Positions 46,572 through 55,745 of a stretch of DNA of 64,000 bases are shown here, piece by piece. Below the pieces are notes generated by a model, which saw nothing but the letters and a program-made list of their open reading frames with translations, had not been told where the DNA came from and did not search any database. This DNA comes from Flavisolibacter ginsengisoli DSM 18119 (lineage in GTDB: Bacteria > Bacteroidota > Bacteroidia > Chitinophagales > Chitinophagaceae). The stretch spans positions 415,535 through 479,534 of the forward strand of contig NZ_FQUU01000001.1 of NCBI RefSeq assembly GCF_900129295.1, in the 5' to 3' direction. The translations under genes and the position numbers were made by a program. Position 1 is the stretch's first letter. Each line of letters starts with the position of its first letter.

Positions 46572-46641
46572 AGATTACTTTACGCAGAGCTCGGCAAGTT
46601 TGATGCCATTTTAACAACTACATGATATCTTTTAATAAAAA

Positions 46642-46659
46642 TGGGCTCCAAAGAGCCCA
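46642..46659 (-). terminator. hairpin with T-run between fusA and the DUF4382 gene
   Basis: TGGGCTC-CAAA-GAGCCCA is a perfect 7-bp stem followed by TTTTT on the minus strand. fusA already has its own terminator at 46810-46841, so this is a second one in the same gap. No gene lies between the two. Confidence 0.7.
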
Positions 46660-46809
46660 GGGTTCAATTACCAGATTGGTGTTTTTCATAAGCCCAACGG
46701 CCGGATCAAAACGGGGATCCTAAAAACGGGAATCGAACATTTATAATAAAACAAATGCAATGCCTAAAAACCACTGTATGATTGATCTTAAATAAAAATT
46801 ATCATAACA

Positions 46810-46841
46810 AAAAACCCCTGCGCTTAAAGCGAGGGGTTTTT
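46810..46841 (-). terminator. intrinsic terminator of fusA
   Basis: AAAAACCCCT-GCGCTT faces AAGCG-AGGGGTTTTT, about 15 bp with one bulged base, followed by a T-run on the minus strand. It separates fusA from everything downstream, including the S10 cluster. Confidence 0.85.
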
Positions 46842-46865
46842 ACTATAATATCTAATGAAATTTTA

Positions 46866-49013
46866 CTATTCAGCACTCACCTTTCCTTTGCTCTTGGCGA
46901 TCACTTCTTCAGCGATACCATTTGGCGCCGGCGCATAGTGAGAAAATTCCATGGTAGAAGAGGCACGTCCGGAAGACAAAGAACGCAATTGAGTTACATA
47001 ACCAAACATTTCACTCAATGGAACTTTTGCCTTTATCACCTGCACACCTGCACGGGTATCCATACCTTCCATCATACCACGACGACGGTTAAGGTCACCG
47101 GTCACATCACCCATGTACTGGTCAGGTGTAAGTACTTCCACTTTCATAATGGGTTCAAGTAATACGGGTTTAGCTTTACGTGCTGCTTCACGGAAACCTT
47201 GCTTTGCACAAAGTTCAAATGACATGGCATCAGAGTCAACCGCGTGGAAACTACCATCATAAACACGGATTTTCATATTGTCAACAGGATAAGATGCCAA
47301 AACACCAGTACCCATTGAATTTTCAAAACCTTTCTGAATGGCTGGAACAAATTCACGGGGAATAGATCCACCAAACAGGTCATTCACAAACTGGTAATGC
47401 TTGTCAGGATTTGCTTCTTTCCAATCAGCATCAATAGGACCTAATTCGAACATAATGTCGGCAAACTTACCACGACCACCGGACTGCTTTTTCAGAACTT
47501 CCCTGTGTTGAACTGTGGTATTGAAAGCTTCTTTATAGGCAACCTGGGGAGCGCCCTGGTTTACTTCTACTTTAAATTCACGACGCATACGATCGATGAT
47601 GATCTCAAGGTGCAATTCACCCATACCACGTAAAATGGTCTGGCCGGTATCTTCATCTGTATTTACACGCAATGTAGGATCTTCTTCAACCAGCTTGGAT
47701 ATAGCCATACCCATTTTATCAACGTCAGCCTGGGTCTTTGGCTCAACCGCGATAGCGATTACTGGTTCAGGAATAAACATGTTCTCCAGTGTGATCGGGT
47801 GATTCTCATCACACAATGTATCACCGGTCTTGATTTCTTTAAAACCAACCGCAGCTCCAATATCACCTGCTTCAATGAAGTCGATAGGGTTTTGCTTATT
47901 GGCAAACATTTTCATGATACGGGAGATACGCTCTTTCTTACCACTTCTTACGTTCAATACATAAGAACCGGCATCAAGGTGACCAGAGTATACACGGAAG
48001 AAAGCCAGGCGACCAACAAATGGGTCAGTCATGATCTTGAAAGCCAGGGCAGCAAATGGTTCTTTAGCATCCGGCTTACGGGATTCTGTTTCACCAGTGT
48101 CTGGATTCACACCATTTACGGCTTCGATATCCATTGGTGAAGGCAGGTAACGACATACGGCATCCAATGCTGTTTGTACACCTTTATTCTTAAATGAAGA
48201 TCCGCACATCATTGGTACGATGCTAAGGTCAATTGTAGCCTTACGTATAGCTTCATGCAATTCATCTTCAGTGATCGTATTAGGATCATCAAAGAATTTC
48301 TCCATTAATTTATCATCGTATTCTGCAATAGACTCGATCAGGTTCTGTCTCCACAATTCAACGTCCTCTTTCATATCATCCGGAACTGGAATTTCGTCGA
48401 AGGTCATACCTTCTGTTTCCATATGCCAAACGATCCCTTTATTTTTAATAAGATCTACTACACCTTTAAAATCATCTTCTGCACCGATGGGTAACTGCAG
48501 CGGAACTGCTTTAGCACCCAGCATTTCTTTTACCTGGTTAACCACCATTAAAAAGTCTGCTCCGGAACGGTCCATTTTATTTACAAAACCGATACGTGGT
48601 ACGCGGTAGCGATTGGCCTGGCGCCATACTGTTTCGGATTGTGGCTCAACTCCATCAACGGCAGAAAACAACGCGATCAAACCATCTAATACACGCATGG
48701 AACGTTCTACTTCTACTGTGAAGTCCACGTGACCCGGAGTATCGATTATGTTGAAATAATATTTTTTGGTATTAGCGTCTGCCTTTCCTTTTACGGTTGG
48801 GAAGTTCCACTGGCAGCTTACAGCAGCGGAGGTAATGGTAATACCTCTTTCTTTTTCCTGCTCCATCCAGTCAGTAGTGGCGGCACCATCGTGTACTTCA
48901 CCAATTTTATGGATCATACCCGTGTAGCGCAAAATACGCTCGGTAGTGGTAGTCTTACCCGCATCAATGTGAGCGGCGATACCAAAGTTGCGTTGAAATT
49001 TCAAATCTGCCAT
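46866..49013 (-). CDS. fusA: elongation factor G
   Basis: This translocation GTPase has G1 AHIDAGKT (14-21), the EKERGITI switch, G3 DTPGH (91-95) and G4 NKMD (145-148). Domains III to V follow to residue 715, including [14 protein letters not shown] and the late [20 protein letters not shown]. It is transcribed apart from rpsL-rpsG, from its own promoter, and ends at its own terminator. Confidence 0.99.
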   Translation of the reverse strand: MADLKFQRNFGIAAHIDAGKTTTTERILRYTGMIHKIGEVHDGAATTDWMEQEKERGITITSAAVSCQWNFPTVKGKADANTKKYYFNIIDTPGHVDFTVEVERSMRVLDGLIALFSAVDGVEPQSETVWRQANRYRVPRIGFVNKMDRSGADFLMVVNQVKEMLGAKAVPLQLPIGAEDDFKGVVDLIKNKGIVWHMETEGMTFDEIPVPDDMKEDVELWRQNLIESIAEYDDKLMEKFFDDPNTITEDELHEAIRKATIDLSIVPMMCGSSFKNKGVQTALDAVCRYLPSPMDIEAVNGVNPDTGETESRKPDAKEPFAALAFKIMTDPFVGRLAFFRVYSGHLDAGSYVLNVRSGKKERISRIMKMFANKQNPIDFIEAGDIGAAVGFKEIKTGDTLCDENHPITLENMFIPEPVIAIAVEPKTQADVDKMGMAISKLVEEDPTLRVNTDEDTGQTILRGMGELHLEIIIDRMRREFKVEVNQGAPQVAYKEAFNTTVQHREVLKKQSGGRGKFADIMFELGPIDADWKEANPDKHYQFVNDLFGGSIPREFVPAIQKGFENSMGTGVLASYPVDNMKIRVYDGSFHAVDSDAMSFELCAKQGFREAARKAKPVLLEPIMKVEVLTPDQYMGDVTGDLNRRRGMMEGMDTRAGVQVIKAKVPLSEMFGYVTQLRSLSSGRASSTMEFSHYAPAPNGIAEEVIAKSKGKVSAE

Positions 49014-49383
49014 GATTATAAAAATTGAATATTGTACAAATAATTTTTCCGCTAATAACTATTACCGGAAGCTTAGGTTGCTGAAGTAAACGATACTTTC
49101 TTCCATTCTGCCACAACTACCCTTGTTTACCCGCTACACATCAACGTTTCAGCCAATTCCTGCACACAGATTACACCAAACTGAAAATTGAGTGTGCAAA
49201 GGTAGGGAAATACATTGCATTTCATGCAATTGCTGCAACAATGTTTGTTAAATGAGGGGGTGCAATTGTTGAATTATTACCCGAAAATGAACTCCTTTCC
49301 TTATGCATAATTTTTGCAATTCATATAATCATTCGTAATTTCAAAACATAAATTTTATTAACTCTCATTAAATCCTATCAACA
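49014..49383. other. 370-base divergent promoter region of fusA and the histone-like gene, with long fusA leader
   Basis: On the minus strand TACCTTTG (49204-49197) is a -7 box for fusA, with a TTG 22 bases upstream, slightly far. The fusA leader would then be about 175 bases. On the plus strand TTTTG, then about 20 bases, then TAATTTCA is a weak candidate promoter for the gene at 49384. No open frame is supported. Confidence 0.5.
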
Positions 49384-50388
49384 ATGGCAAAATCAACCAA
49401 GAAGGCCGCGCCTAAAAAATCGGCGAGCAAGAGCGCTGGCGGCAGATCTTCTTCAAAAGGGGCTTCCAAAAAAGGAGCATCTAAATCAGCCAGTCGTAGC
49501 GGCTCATCTTCAAGAGGTGGCTCATCTTCTGGTCGTGGAACATCTTCTAAAACAGCTTCCAAATCTTCAGGTTCAAGAGGCGGAGCATCAAAAAAAGCAG
49601 CTCCTAAAAAAGCAGCAGCTAAAAAAACAGCATCAAAAAAAACAGCATCAAAAAAAGCAGCTCCTAAGAAAGCAGCTTCTAAGAAAGCGGCGGGCAAGGC
49701 TTCTTCCAGCCGGGGCGGATCAAGCAGGTCAGCCTCTAAAAGTTCATCCCGAAGTAGTGCAGCTTCTAAAAAATCTTCATCATCCCGTGGAGGTTCTTCC
49801 TCAGGAAGAAGCGGATCATCCAGCCGCGGTGGATCTTCAAACAGAGGTGGATCTTCCAGCCGTAGTGGCTCAACTTCTTCCAAAAGTGCATCAGGACGCA
49901 GCACCAGCCGCAGTGGTGGTTCTTCATCCAGCCGTGGAGGTTCAGCATCCGGCAAAACAGGATCATCTTCCAGCAGAAGTGGGTCTTCTTCAAACAGAGG
50001 GGGTTCTTCTTCCAGCCGTAGCGGTGGAGCATCCAAAAGCGGTTCATCAGCCAGTCGATCATCCGCTAATCGCGGCGGTTCTTCTGCAAGCAAGAGCGGT
50101 TCCTCATCAAGCCGCAGCGGTGGTTCTTCGAGAGGCTTAGCTTCTGCAAGCAAAAGCACAAGGGCCAAGGTAGCTAGCAAAGGAGGATCTTCTTCAGGTG
50201 GAAGCCGCAACAGAAACCGTAGCACGGGCAGCAATTCCAATAATGCAATGTCCCAGGGGTCAGGCCAATACCAGGGTTCTGACATCAGCACAGGAACTCA
50301 AACGCCTGAAGCGGTAACTACTCCTACAGATATTTTCGATAGTGGTATTGCAGGTGGTTCTTCTATGGAAGGCGGCAATAACGCTTAA
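49384..50388 (+). CDS. histone-H1-like Lys/Ala/Ser/Arg-rich repetitive protein
   Basis: This very basic, low-complexity protein has two parts. Residues to about 110 are Lys/Ala/Ser repeats such as KKAAPKKA and ASKKTASKK, as in histone H1 and HctB-type nucleoid proteins. Residues about 110-260 are Ser/Gly/Arg repeats (SSSRGGSS). The last 60 residues are polar and end SSMEGGNNA. It probably binds DNA or RNA; that is inference from composition. Two other frames in the same DNA are also open over most of the length, because the repeats use few codons. The plus frame is preferred: it has an AT-rich leader, a start of the MAKSTKKAAPKK type and a terminator right after. It splits rpsG from fusA. Confidence 0.8.
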   Translation: MAKSTKKAAPKKSASKSAGGRSSSKGASKKGASKSASRSGSSSRGGSSSGRGTSSKTASKSSGSRGGASKKAAPKKAAAKKTASKKTASKKAAPKKAASKKAAGKASSSRGGSSRSASKSSSRSSAASKKSSSSRGGSSSGRSGSSSRGGSSNRGGSSSRSGSTSSKSASGRSTSRSGGSSSSRGGSASGKTGSSSSRSGSSSNRGGSSSSRSGGASKSGSSASRSSANRGGSSASKSGSSSSRSGGSSRGLASASKSTRAKVASKGGSSSGGSRNRNRSTGSNSNNAMSQGSGQYQGSDISTGTQTPEAVTTPTDIFDSGIAGGSSMEGGNNA

Positions 50389-50403
50389 TAAATAGCAGCC
50401 AAT

Positions 50404-50436
50404 AAAAAACCATCACTTATAAGGTGATGGTTTTTT
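50404..50436. terminator. bidirectional terminator between the histone-like gene and rpsG
   Basis: AACCATCAC and GTGATGGTT form a 9-bp stem flanked by A-runs and T-runs, so it works for the plus-strand histone-like gene and for rpsG on the minus strand. Confidence 0.85.
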
Positions 50437-50456
50437 TATTTTAAAAGCTTAGTTGA

Positions 50457-50924
50457 TTATACTTTGAAGTGTGCAAAAGCCTTGTTGGCTTCAGCCATAC
50501 GATGGGTATCTTCTTTCTTTTTGAAAGCAGCACCTTCACCTTTTGCAGCAGCTACGATCTCATTGGCTAATTTATCTGCCATGCTACGACCGTTTCTTTC
50601 CCGGCTGTAACGGATAAGCCATTTCATGCTTAAAGAGATCTTCCTGTCGGCACGAACCTCGGAAGGTATCTGGAAGGTTGCACCACCAATACGGCGGCTA
50701 CGTACTTCAACTGCAGGTGTAACATTGGATAGAGCTCTTTTCCAGATCTCATAACCTTCTTCACCTGTTTGCTTGCCTACTTTATCTATGGCATCATAGA
50801 AAATATCATAAGCCACGCTTTTTTTACCCTGCCACATAATGTTGTTAACAAAACGGGTAACCAGTTTATCATTAAAACGTGGATCTGGAGCTAATGGGAG
50901 TTTTTTGGCTTGTGCTTTACGCAT
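50457..50924 (-). CDS. rpsG: 30S ribosomal protein S7
   Basis: S7 starts assembly of the 30S head. The protein has [45 protein letters not shown] and [44 protein letters not shown]. The length is 155 residues. It follows rpsL after 86 bases and ends at a terminator. Confidence 0.98.
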   Translation of the reverse strand: MRKAQAKKLPLAPDPRFNDKLVTRFVNNIMWQGKKSVAYDIFYDAIDKVGKQTGEEGYEIWKRALSNVTPAVEVRSRRIGGATFQIPSEVRADRKISLSMKWLIRYSRERNGRSMADKLANEIVAAAKGEGAAFKKKEDTHRMAEANKAFAHFKV

Positions 50925-51010
50925 GAATTTTAATTTTTAAGAAGCCACAGTAGCAGAATGTCTTCAAGTATTAAAACTTTACTCTGTGCTGCGCTTATTT
51001 ATACAAATAA

Positions 51011-51409
51011 TTACTTTTTAGCTGCTGGCTTTGCACCGGCTTTCTCTTTCTTCGTACCATATTTGGAACGGCTCTGCTTACGGTCTTTAACACCAGCAGT
51101 GTCCAATGATCCACGAACAATATGGTAACGTACACCTGGCAGATCTTTTACACGACCACCACGGATCAATACGATTGAGTGCTCCTGTAAATTGTGACCT
51201 TCACCTGGAATATAAGCGATCACCTCAACTTTATTGGTCAAACGAACCTTTGCAACTTTACGAAGCGCAGAGTTAGGTTTTTTAGGGGTAGTGGTATACA
51301 CACGGGTGCAAACACCACGACGCTGCGGACAGCTGTCTAAAGCCCTTGACTTGCTTTTTGCACGAATGATCTCTCTTCCTTTACGAACTAATTGCTGAAT
51401 AGTAGGCAT
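51011..51409 (-). CDS. rpsL: 30S ribosomal protein S12
   Basis: S12 controls decoding accuracy. It has [33 protein letters not shown] and [25 protein letters not shown]. The lysine in TPKKPN, where streptomycin-resistance changes arise in other species, is the common wild-type residue. The length is 132 residues. Confidence 0.98.
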   Translation of the reverse strand: MPTIQQLVRKGREIIRAKSKSRALDSCPQRRGVCTRVYTTTPKKPNSALRKVAKVRLTNKVEVIAYIPGEGHNLQEHSIVLIRGGRVKDLPGVRYHIVRGSLDTAGVKDRKQSRSKYGTKKEKAGAKPAAKK

Positions 51410-51433
51410 TACGAACCTTTAAATTTTGGACGG

Positions 51434-51465
51434 CAAAGGTAAAGAGCTGAGGGTGAATAACCAAA
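51434..51465 (-). promoter_or_regulatory. promoter of rpsL-rpsG
   Basis: On the minus strand TTTG (51465-51462), 20 bases, then TACCTTTG (51441-51434). The boxes and spacing are identical to those of the rpsJ promoter. The rpsL ATG is 25 bases downstream. Confidence 0.75.
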
Positions 51466-51505
51466 ATTTGAAAATTTAAATTCCAAAAAACTTTCCTAAA
51501 AAGCA

Positions 51506-51531
51506 ATAAAGCCACATAACTGTGGCTTTAT
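51506..51531 (-). terminator. intrinsic terminator of ilvE
   Basis: ATAAAGCCACA and TGTGGCTTTAT form a perfect 11-bp stem around TAAC, 32 bases past the ilvE stop. The T-run on the minus strand is weak. Confidence 0.75.
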
Positions 51532-51562
51532 ATTATAAAATATTGATAATCACTTAATATTC

Positions 51563-52627
51563 TTACGCTTTCACCATCCAGCCATATTTATCTTCCCTTC
51601 TGCCTTCACGAATATCTGTAAGCCATTTTTTCACCGTGGGAGCTGTTTTCCATTTATCAGTGTCAAAATGCATCACAAAATCTTTATACCTGAGTTCTTT
51701 AATGTAAGTAATTGTAGCTGCCGTTCCTGTTCCAAACACCTCGTATAAAATGCCCGCCTTATAAGCTTCAATGATCTCATCAATACTAAGATCTCTTTCT
51801 TCAATAGTGAAACCAGCTTCTTTTAATAAGGTAAGTGCACTGTCTCTCGTCACTCCCGCCAAAATAGTTCCTGAACCCAGGTCTGGCGTAATTGCCTTAT
51901 TCCCAATAATAAATATCACATTCATGGTGCCTATTTCCTGCACATACTTATGTTCGAAAGCATCTGTCCACAACACCTGGTCATACCCTTTTTTCTTAGC
52001 CTGGGCAGTAGCATACATAGATGATCCATAATTGCCTGCTGCCTTTGCATAGCCTACACCACCGGGAACCGCACGAACATATTGTTCTTCTACATAAATA
52101 CGGATAGGAGCATTATAATAAGGGCCGCTGGGGCTCAAAATAATAATAAACTTATATTTTTCAGAAGGACGTACGCCGATCATCTCATCAGATGAAAACA
52201 TGAATGGCCTTATATATAAGGAATGATCTTCCATATCAGGAATCCATTTACTATCCAATTCCACTAGCTGCTTCATGCCATCCATGAATAATTCTTCAGG
52301 AACCTGCGGCATTTGCATCCTTTCTGCTGAAACATTGAACCTGCGGAAATTATCCTGGGGTCTGAAAATATAGGCTTCCCCATCAGCTCCCTTATAAGCT
52401 TTGATGCCCTCAAATATTGCCTGTCCATAATGTAAGGCTGCCAATGAAGGACTTAAAAGCAGTGGCTGGTAAGGTTTTATCTCAATATTTTTCCATTCAC
52501 CATTTTCATAATCAGCTTCCAGCATGTGGTCACTGAAATACTTTCCAAACGGAATGTTTTCAAGGTTAAGGTCCTGAAGCTTGCTTCTTTCAACCTTTGT
52601 AGTAGCAATATCCATAGTAGCAATCAT
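51563..52627 (-). CDS. ilvE: branched-chain amino acid aminotransferase
   Basis: This PLP enzyme does the last step of valine, leucine and isoleucine synthesis. It is a class IV aminotransferase with LHYGQAIFEGIKAYKG, RPQDNFRRFNVSAERM, the PLP lysine in AFEHKYVQEIGTMNV and GSGTILAGVTRDSALTLLKEAG, plus the late FGTGTAATIT phosphate-binding loop. At 354 residues it is of the longer BCAT type. The start may be the ATG four codons later. Confidence 0.96.
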   Translation of the reverse strand: MIATMDIATTKVERSKLQDLNLENIPFGKYFSDHMLEADYENGEWKNIEIKPYQPLLLSPSLAALHYGQAIFEGIKAYKGADGEAYIFRPQDNFRRFNVSAERMQMPQVPEELFMDGMKQLVELDSKWIPDMEDHSLYIRPFMFSSDEMIGVRPSEKYKFIIILSPSGPYYNAPIRIYVEEQYVRAVPGGVGYAKAAGNYGSSMYATAQAKKKGYDQVLWTDAFEHKYVQEIGTMNVIFIIGNKAITPDLGSGTILAGVTRDSALTLLKEAGFTIEERDLSIDEIIEAYKAGILYEVFGTGTAATITYIKELRYKDFVMHFDTDKWKTAPTVKKWLTDIREGRREDKYGWMVKA

Positions 52628-52692
52628 AATAAATTAATTTAGCGCAGCAAAGAAACAAAAAAAGGGTACATTAAAACCTGATTAAAGTTATC

Positions 52693-53184
52693 ATGAGCCT
52701 GAATCATATAAAATTAAATACGCGTTTATTAACAGATCTGTATCCCGACGTGCTTATACAATCTACTAGTACAACCACTGTGCCTGATTACCAACCCATT
52801 AAATATTTAGGTAAAAACGCAAAACATATTGCCCTGTTAATTAACAACCCTTCCCTACCCTATCTGCCTGACAATGAATTAAGCTTTTTAACAAGTATTC
52901 TTTCCGCCTGCAAGCTTAGTCTTGCTGATGTGGCCATTGTAAACCTACACTCTATCCCGATAAACAGGATGGAAGAAAACCTGCAATCATTGGATGCCAA
53001 TATTGTAATTCTATTTGGAATGGATCCCTTATCCATTGACCTTCCTATCAATTTCCCCCAATTCCAGCTCCAGGGTTTCAATGGTAAAACCTATTTATTT
53101 AGTCCTACTTTGCAGGAACTTGAAATGGATAAAGCATTGAAATTGAAATTATGGAACTGCTTAAAAACCCTTTTTGGTATCTAA
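52693..53184 (+). CDS. conserved-looking protein of unknown function upstream of rdgB
   Basis: I do not recognise the family. The 163 residues have no signal or membrane segment. Alternating strands and helices (HIALLINNPSLPYL, ADVAIVNLHSIP, NIVILFGMDPLSID) suggest a Rossmann-like fold, and the end MDKALKLKLWNCLKTLFGI is an amphipathic helix. It starts the plus-strand operon with rdgB nine bases downstream. Confidence 0.7.
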   Translation: MSLNHIKLNTRLLTDLYPDVLIQSTSTTTVPDYQPIKYLGKNAKHIALLINNPSLPYLPDNELSFLTSILSACKLSLADVAIVNLHSIPINRMEENLQSLDANIVILFGMDPLSIDLPINFPQFQLQGFNGKTYLFSPTLQELEMDKALKLKLWNCLKTLFGI

Positions 53185-53193
53185 CCCCTAAGA

Positions 53194-53787
53194 ATGAGAT
53201 TGATTTTTGCCACCAACAATACGCATAAAACTGACGAGATCAGGGCACTGTTACCAAAGGAGTTTTCAATAGTAACCTTAAAAGAAGCCGGCATTGAAGG
53301 TGATATACCTGAACCTCATGATACACTACAGGACAACGCTGCTGAAAAAGCAAGAACCATATATGCAATAACACATAACAATTGCTTTAGTGATGATACT
53401 GGCCTTGAAGTATATGCACTCAATAACGAGCCCGGGGTGCACAGTGCCAGGTATGCAGGAGAAGAAAGGTCCTTTGAGCAAAACATTGATAAGCTTCTTC
53501 AAAAAATGGAAAATATTCAGGACCGCTCCGCAAGGTTCAGGGCCGTCATCTGTCTTATTCTTAATGGAGAAGAACATTTTTTTGAAGGAATATGCGAAGG
53601 ATCTATCCTCACAGAAAGAAAAGGTGTAGAAGGCTTTGGCTATGACCCTGTATTCATGCCTGTTGGCGCCGATAAGAGTTTTGCAGAAATGAGTATGGAA
53701 GAAAAAAATACCTACAGCCACCGGGGCAAAGCTGTAGCTGCATTGGTAGCATTTTTGAAACAGTTAAGTTTAAAATATAATAATTGA
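53194..53787 (+). CDS. rdgB: XTP/dITP diphosphatase (RdgB/HAM1 family)
   Basis: The enzyme removes non-canonical purine triphosphates such as dITP and XTP from the nucleotide pool. The family motifs are LIFATNNTHKTDEIRALL at the start, CFSDDTGLEVYALNNEPGVHSARYAG and EGFGYDPVFMP, and SHRGKA near the end. The length of 197 residues is normal. Its stop overlaps the TTG start of the sigma factor gene. Confidence 0.96.
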   Translation: MRLIFATNNTHKTDEIRALLPKEFSIVTLKEAGIEGDIPEPHDTLQDNAAEKARTIYAITHNNCFSDDTGLEVYALNNEPGVHSARYAGEERSFEQNIDKLLQKMENIQDRSARFRAVICLILNGEEHFFEGICEGSILTERKGVEGFGYDPVFMPVGADKSFAEMSMEEKNTYSHRGKAVAALVAFLKQLSLKYNN

Positions 53788-54353
53788 GCGAAGGAAGCAA
53801 CCATACCATAAGTGAAAGCGACTTAATTGAGGGATGCCTCAGAGGAGATAGAAAGATGCAACAGGCGTTGTACCAGCGTTTCGCTTCAAAAATGTATGGC
53901 GTTTGTTTACGTTATGCAGGAAGTGCTGAAGAAGCTGAAGATGTTTTGCAGGAAGGATTTATCAAGGTATTCAATAAAATTGGAAGTTTCCGTGGAGATG
54001 GTTCTTTTGAAGGATGGATACGCAGGATATTTGTAAATACGGCCATTGAATACTACCGGAAGAAGATCTACCTGCAACCCATAACTGAATATGAAGAAGA
54101 TACACTGGAAGGAAAATATCTCTCTGTATTGGATAAGCTGGAGGAAAAAGATATCATTCAGTTGGTTCAGCAGTTATCTCCTGGCTACCGTACAGTTTTC
54201 AATATGTATGTGATAGAAGGTTATTCACATAAACAAATAGCAGAGGCGTTAGGGATAAGCGAGGGTACCAGCAAATCGCAACTATCCAGGGCTAAACAAA
54301 TTTTGCAGGACATGGTGAAGCAATTTATAGAAAGAAGAAAAAGAGTTCAATGA
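53784..54353 (+). CDS. ECF RNA polymerase sigma factor
   Basis: This sigma-70 family protein has region 2 (about 24-92: ALYQRFASKMYGVCLRYAGSAEEAEDVLQEGFIKVF) and region 4 (about 125-178: LSPGYRTVFNMYVIEGYSHKQIAEALGISEGTSKSQLSRAK). No ATG precedes region 2; TTG 53784 fits the frame and the overlap with rdgB. It is translationally coupled to the next gene by ATGA, so that product is a likely regulator. Its target genes are unknown. Confidence 0.93.
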   Translation: MSEGSNHTISESDLIEGCLRGDRKMQQALYQRFASKMYGVCLRYAGSAEEAEDVLQEGFIKVFNKIGSFRGDGSFEGWIRRIFVNTAIEYYRKKIYLQPITEYEEDTLEGKYLSVLDKLEEKDIIQLVQQLSPGYRTVFNMYVIEGYSHKQIAEALGISEGTSKSQLSRAKQILQDMVKQFIERRKRVQ

Positions 54354-55144
54354 TCATGAGTACAGAGCTTCAAAAGAAATTATCAGAATATGCTCCTGAA
54401 CCACCGGCTAACACCTGGGATGCCATCGCCAAAGCTTTGGATGAAACGCCTGCAGTTACAGGCTTTGCCAATTCCCTTTACCAATACGAGGAAACTCCCC
54501 CCATGGGCACCTGGTCAAAGATCAGTATGGTTTTGGATACAACGGCAGGGGCTAAAGTAGTTCCCTTTTCAAGAAAAAAAAGAATAGTACAATATGTAGC
54601 TGCTGCTGTCATCCTGCTTGCATTTGTATTAGGAGCAGGGCTTATGATAGGCAACAGGACCACCACTCCTTCTATTACAGGTTCAAATGCATCCATAAAG
54701 CCTTCGGCTGATACTGAAACCAAAAATGCAGGCCCGCATAATGATGTGGCAGTTTCAACCGGACAAATTCCCAATTCTTCATTTGAACGCGAAGTTGCAG
54801 TTGTAAGTAACCATAAAGAAAACAGGTCAATTATCAGCAGGATCAGGCCCAGTACGCGATTGGGGAATGTTCTTTTAGCGTCGAATTTTATTCCTAAGAC
54901 AGCAGAACGCAAACAAACTGTACCTAATTACCCGGCTTCAGAAAAATACATGGTCTACAGCGATAATGATGGCAATGCCATGAAATTACCTAAGAAGTTG
55001 TTTGACTTTATCACCTGTGTAAGAGAAGACCTGCTTTGCAAGGAACAAATGCAGCAACTGCAGGAAAAACTGGCAGCTACATCTTTAAATACCGACTTTA
55101 CCGGGGTGTTGGAAATATTGAATAACCTTAAGGAAAACCAGTAA
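54350..55144 (+). CDS. single-pass membrane protein, likely anti-sigma factor
   Basis: The start overlaps the sigma factor stop. One membrane helix lies at about residues 80-100. The cytoplasmic N-terminus carries the same short motif twice, PPANTWDAIAKALDE (18-32) and PPMGTWSKISMVLD (50-63). The other side has an unstructured stretch and then a compact C-terminus (YMVYSDNDGNAMKLPKKLFDF, then CKEQMQQLQEKL). No classic anti-sigma zinc motif is present. The role is inferred from coupling and topology. Confidence 0.7.
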   Translation: MIMSTELQKKLSEYAPEPPANTWDAIAKALDETPAVTGFANSLYQYEETPPMGTWSKISMVLDTTAGAKVVPFSRKKRIVQYVAAAVILLAFVLGAGLMIGNRTTTPSITGSNASIKPSADTETKNAGPHNDVAVSTGQIPNSSFEREVAVVSNHKENRSIISRIRPSTRLGNVLLASNFIPKTAERKQTVPNYPASEKYMVYSDNDGNAMKLPKKLFDFITCVREDLLCKEQMQQLQEKLAATSLNTDFTGVLEILNNLKENQ

Positions 55145-55153
55145 TTTGCCTTT

Positions 55154-55579
55154 ATGGCCCGGATCCGCATCTCAATTCCTGAAAGCTTTTCCTTTTCTAC
55201 AATTATTCCCATCCGCATTACGGATCTCAATTATGGTGGTCATGTGGGCAATGATTCTATTTTAAGCCTTCTGCATGAAGCACGGGTTCAGTTTCTTAAG
55301 CATTATGGACTTACCGAATTGGATTTTGCAGGAACAAGCCTTATTATGAGTGATGTAGGTATTGAATTTAAATCGGAAGTATTTTATGGAAGTTCAATAA
55401 AGGTCATGGTTACTGCGGGTGAATTCACCAGGGCAGGATTTGATATCTTTTATCAAATGATGAATGCTGAAAACAATAAACTGGTAGCTGTGGCAAAAAC
55501 AGGAATGGTTTGTTTTGACTATACCACCAGGAAAGTAACGGCTGTTCCCTCACAGGCACTTGCAAAGCTCCGGCCCTAG
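55154..55579 (+). CDS. acyl-CoA thioesterase, 4HBT/YbgC type
   Basis: A hotdog-fold thioesterase. The motif RITDLNYGGHVGNDSILSLLHEARVQFLKHYG has the Asp-Asn-Gly-His pattern of 4-hydroxybenzoyl-CoA thioesterases, and SDVGIEFKSEVFYGSSIKV follows. The length is 141 residues. It lies 9 bases after the preceding gene and is the last gene of the operon. Confidence 0.85.
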   Translation: MARIRISIPESFSFSTIIPIRITDLNYGGHVGNDSILSLLHEARVQFLKHYGLTELDFAGTSLIMSDVGIEFKSEVFYGSSIKVMVTAGEFTRAGFDIFYQMMNAENNKLVAVAKTGMVCFDYTTRKVTAVPSQALAKLRP

Positions 55580-55684
55580 CACAAATATTTCTTCACATTT
55601 ATGCATGAAATCAAATCGTTCAAACGATTTCATTATTTATATACTGAAACTCTCAAAGATGAAATAAGTGTATGCAATGAAACG

Positions 55685-55718
55685 AACAGTGCGCCTTACT
55701 GGAACCTGGCGCACTGTT
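55685..55718 (-). terminator. hairpin downstream of the beta-barrel-like gene
   Basis: AACAGTGCGCC and GGCGCACTGTT form a perfect 11-bp stem around a 12-base loop. The T-run on the minus strand is poor. It lies between two convergent genes. Confidence 0.65.
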
Positions 55719-55745
55719 ATTATTGCAATGAATAAATAGATTGGA

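Noticed and set aside
46660..46809. Possible tiny gene between the two hairpins after fusA
   Set aside because: The only minus-strand ATG frame has about 23 codons and runs through the hairpin itself.
49517..50140. Second plus-strand frame of 207 codons within the histone-like gene
   Set aside because: It is open only because the repeats use few codons; the protein would be Gln/Leu/Val-rich with no recognisable pattern.
49368..50291. Long minus-strand frame of 307 codons opposite the histone-like gene
   Set aside because: Its product is a Leu/Glu/Pro-rich shadow of the repeats on the other strand. It lacks an independent leader, and the plus frame has the better start and terminator.
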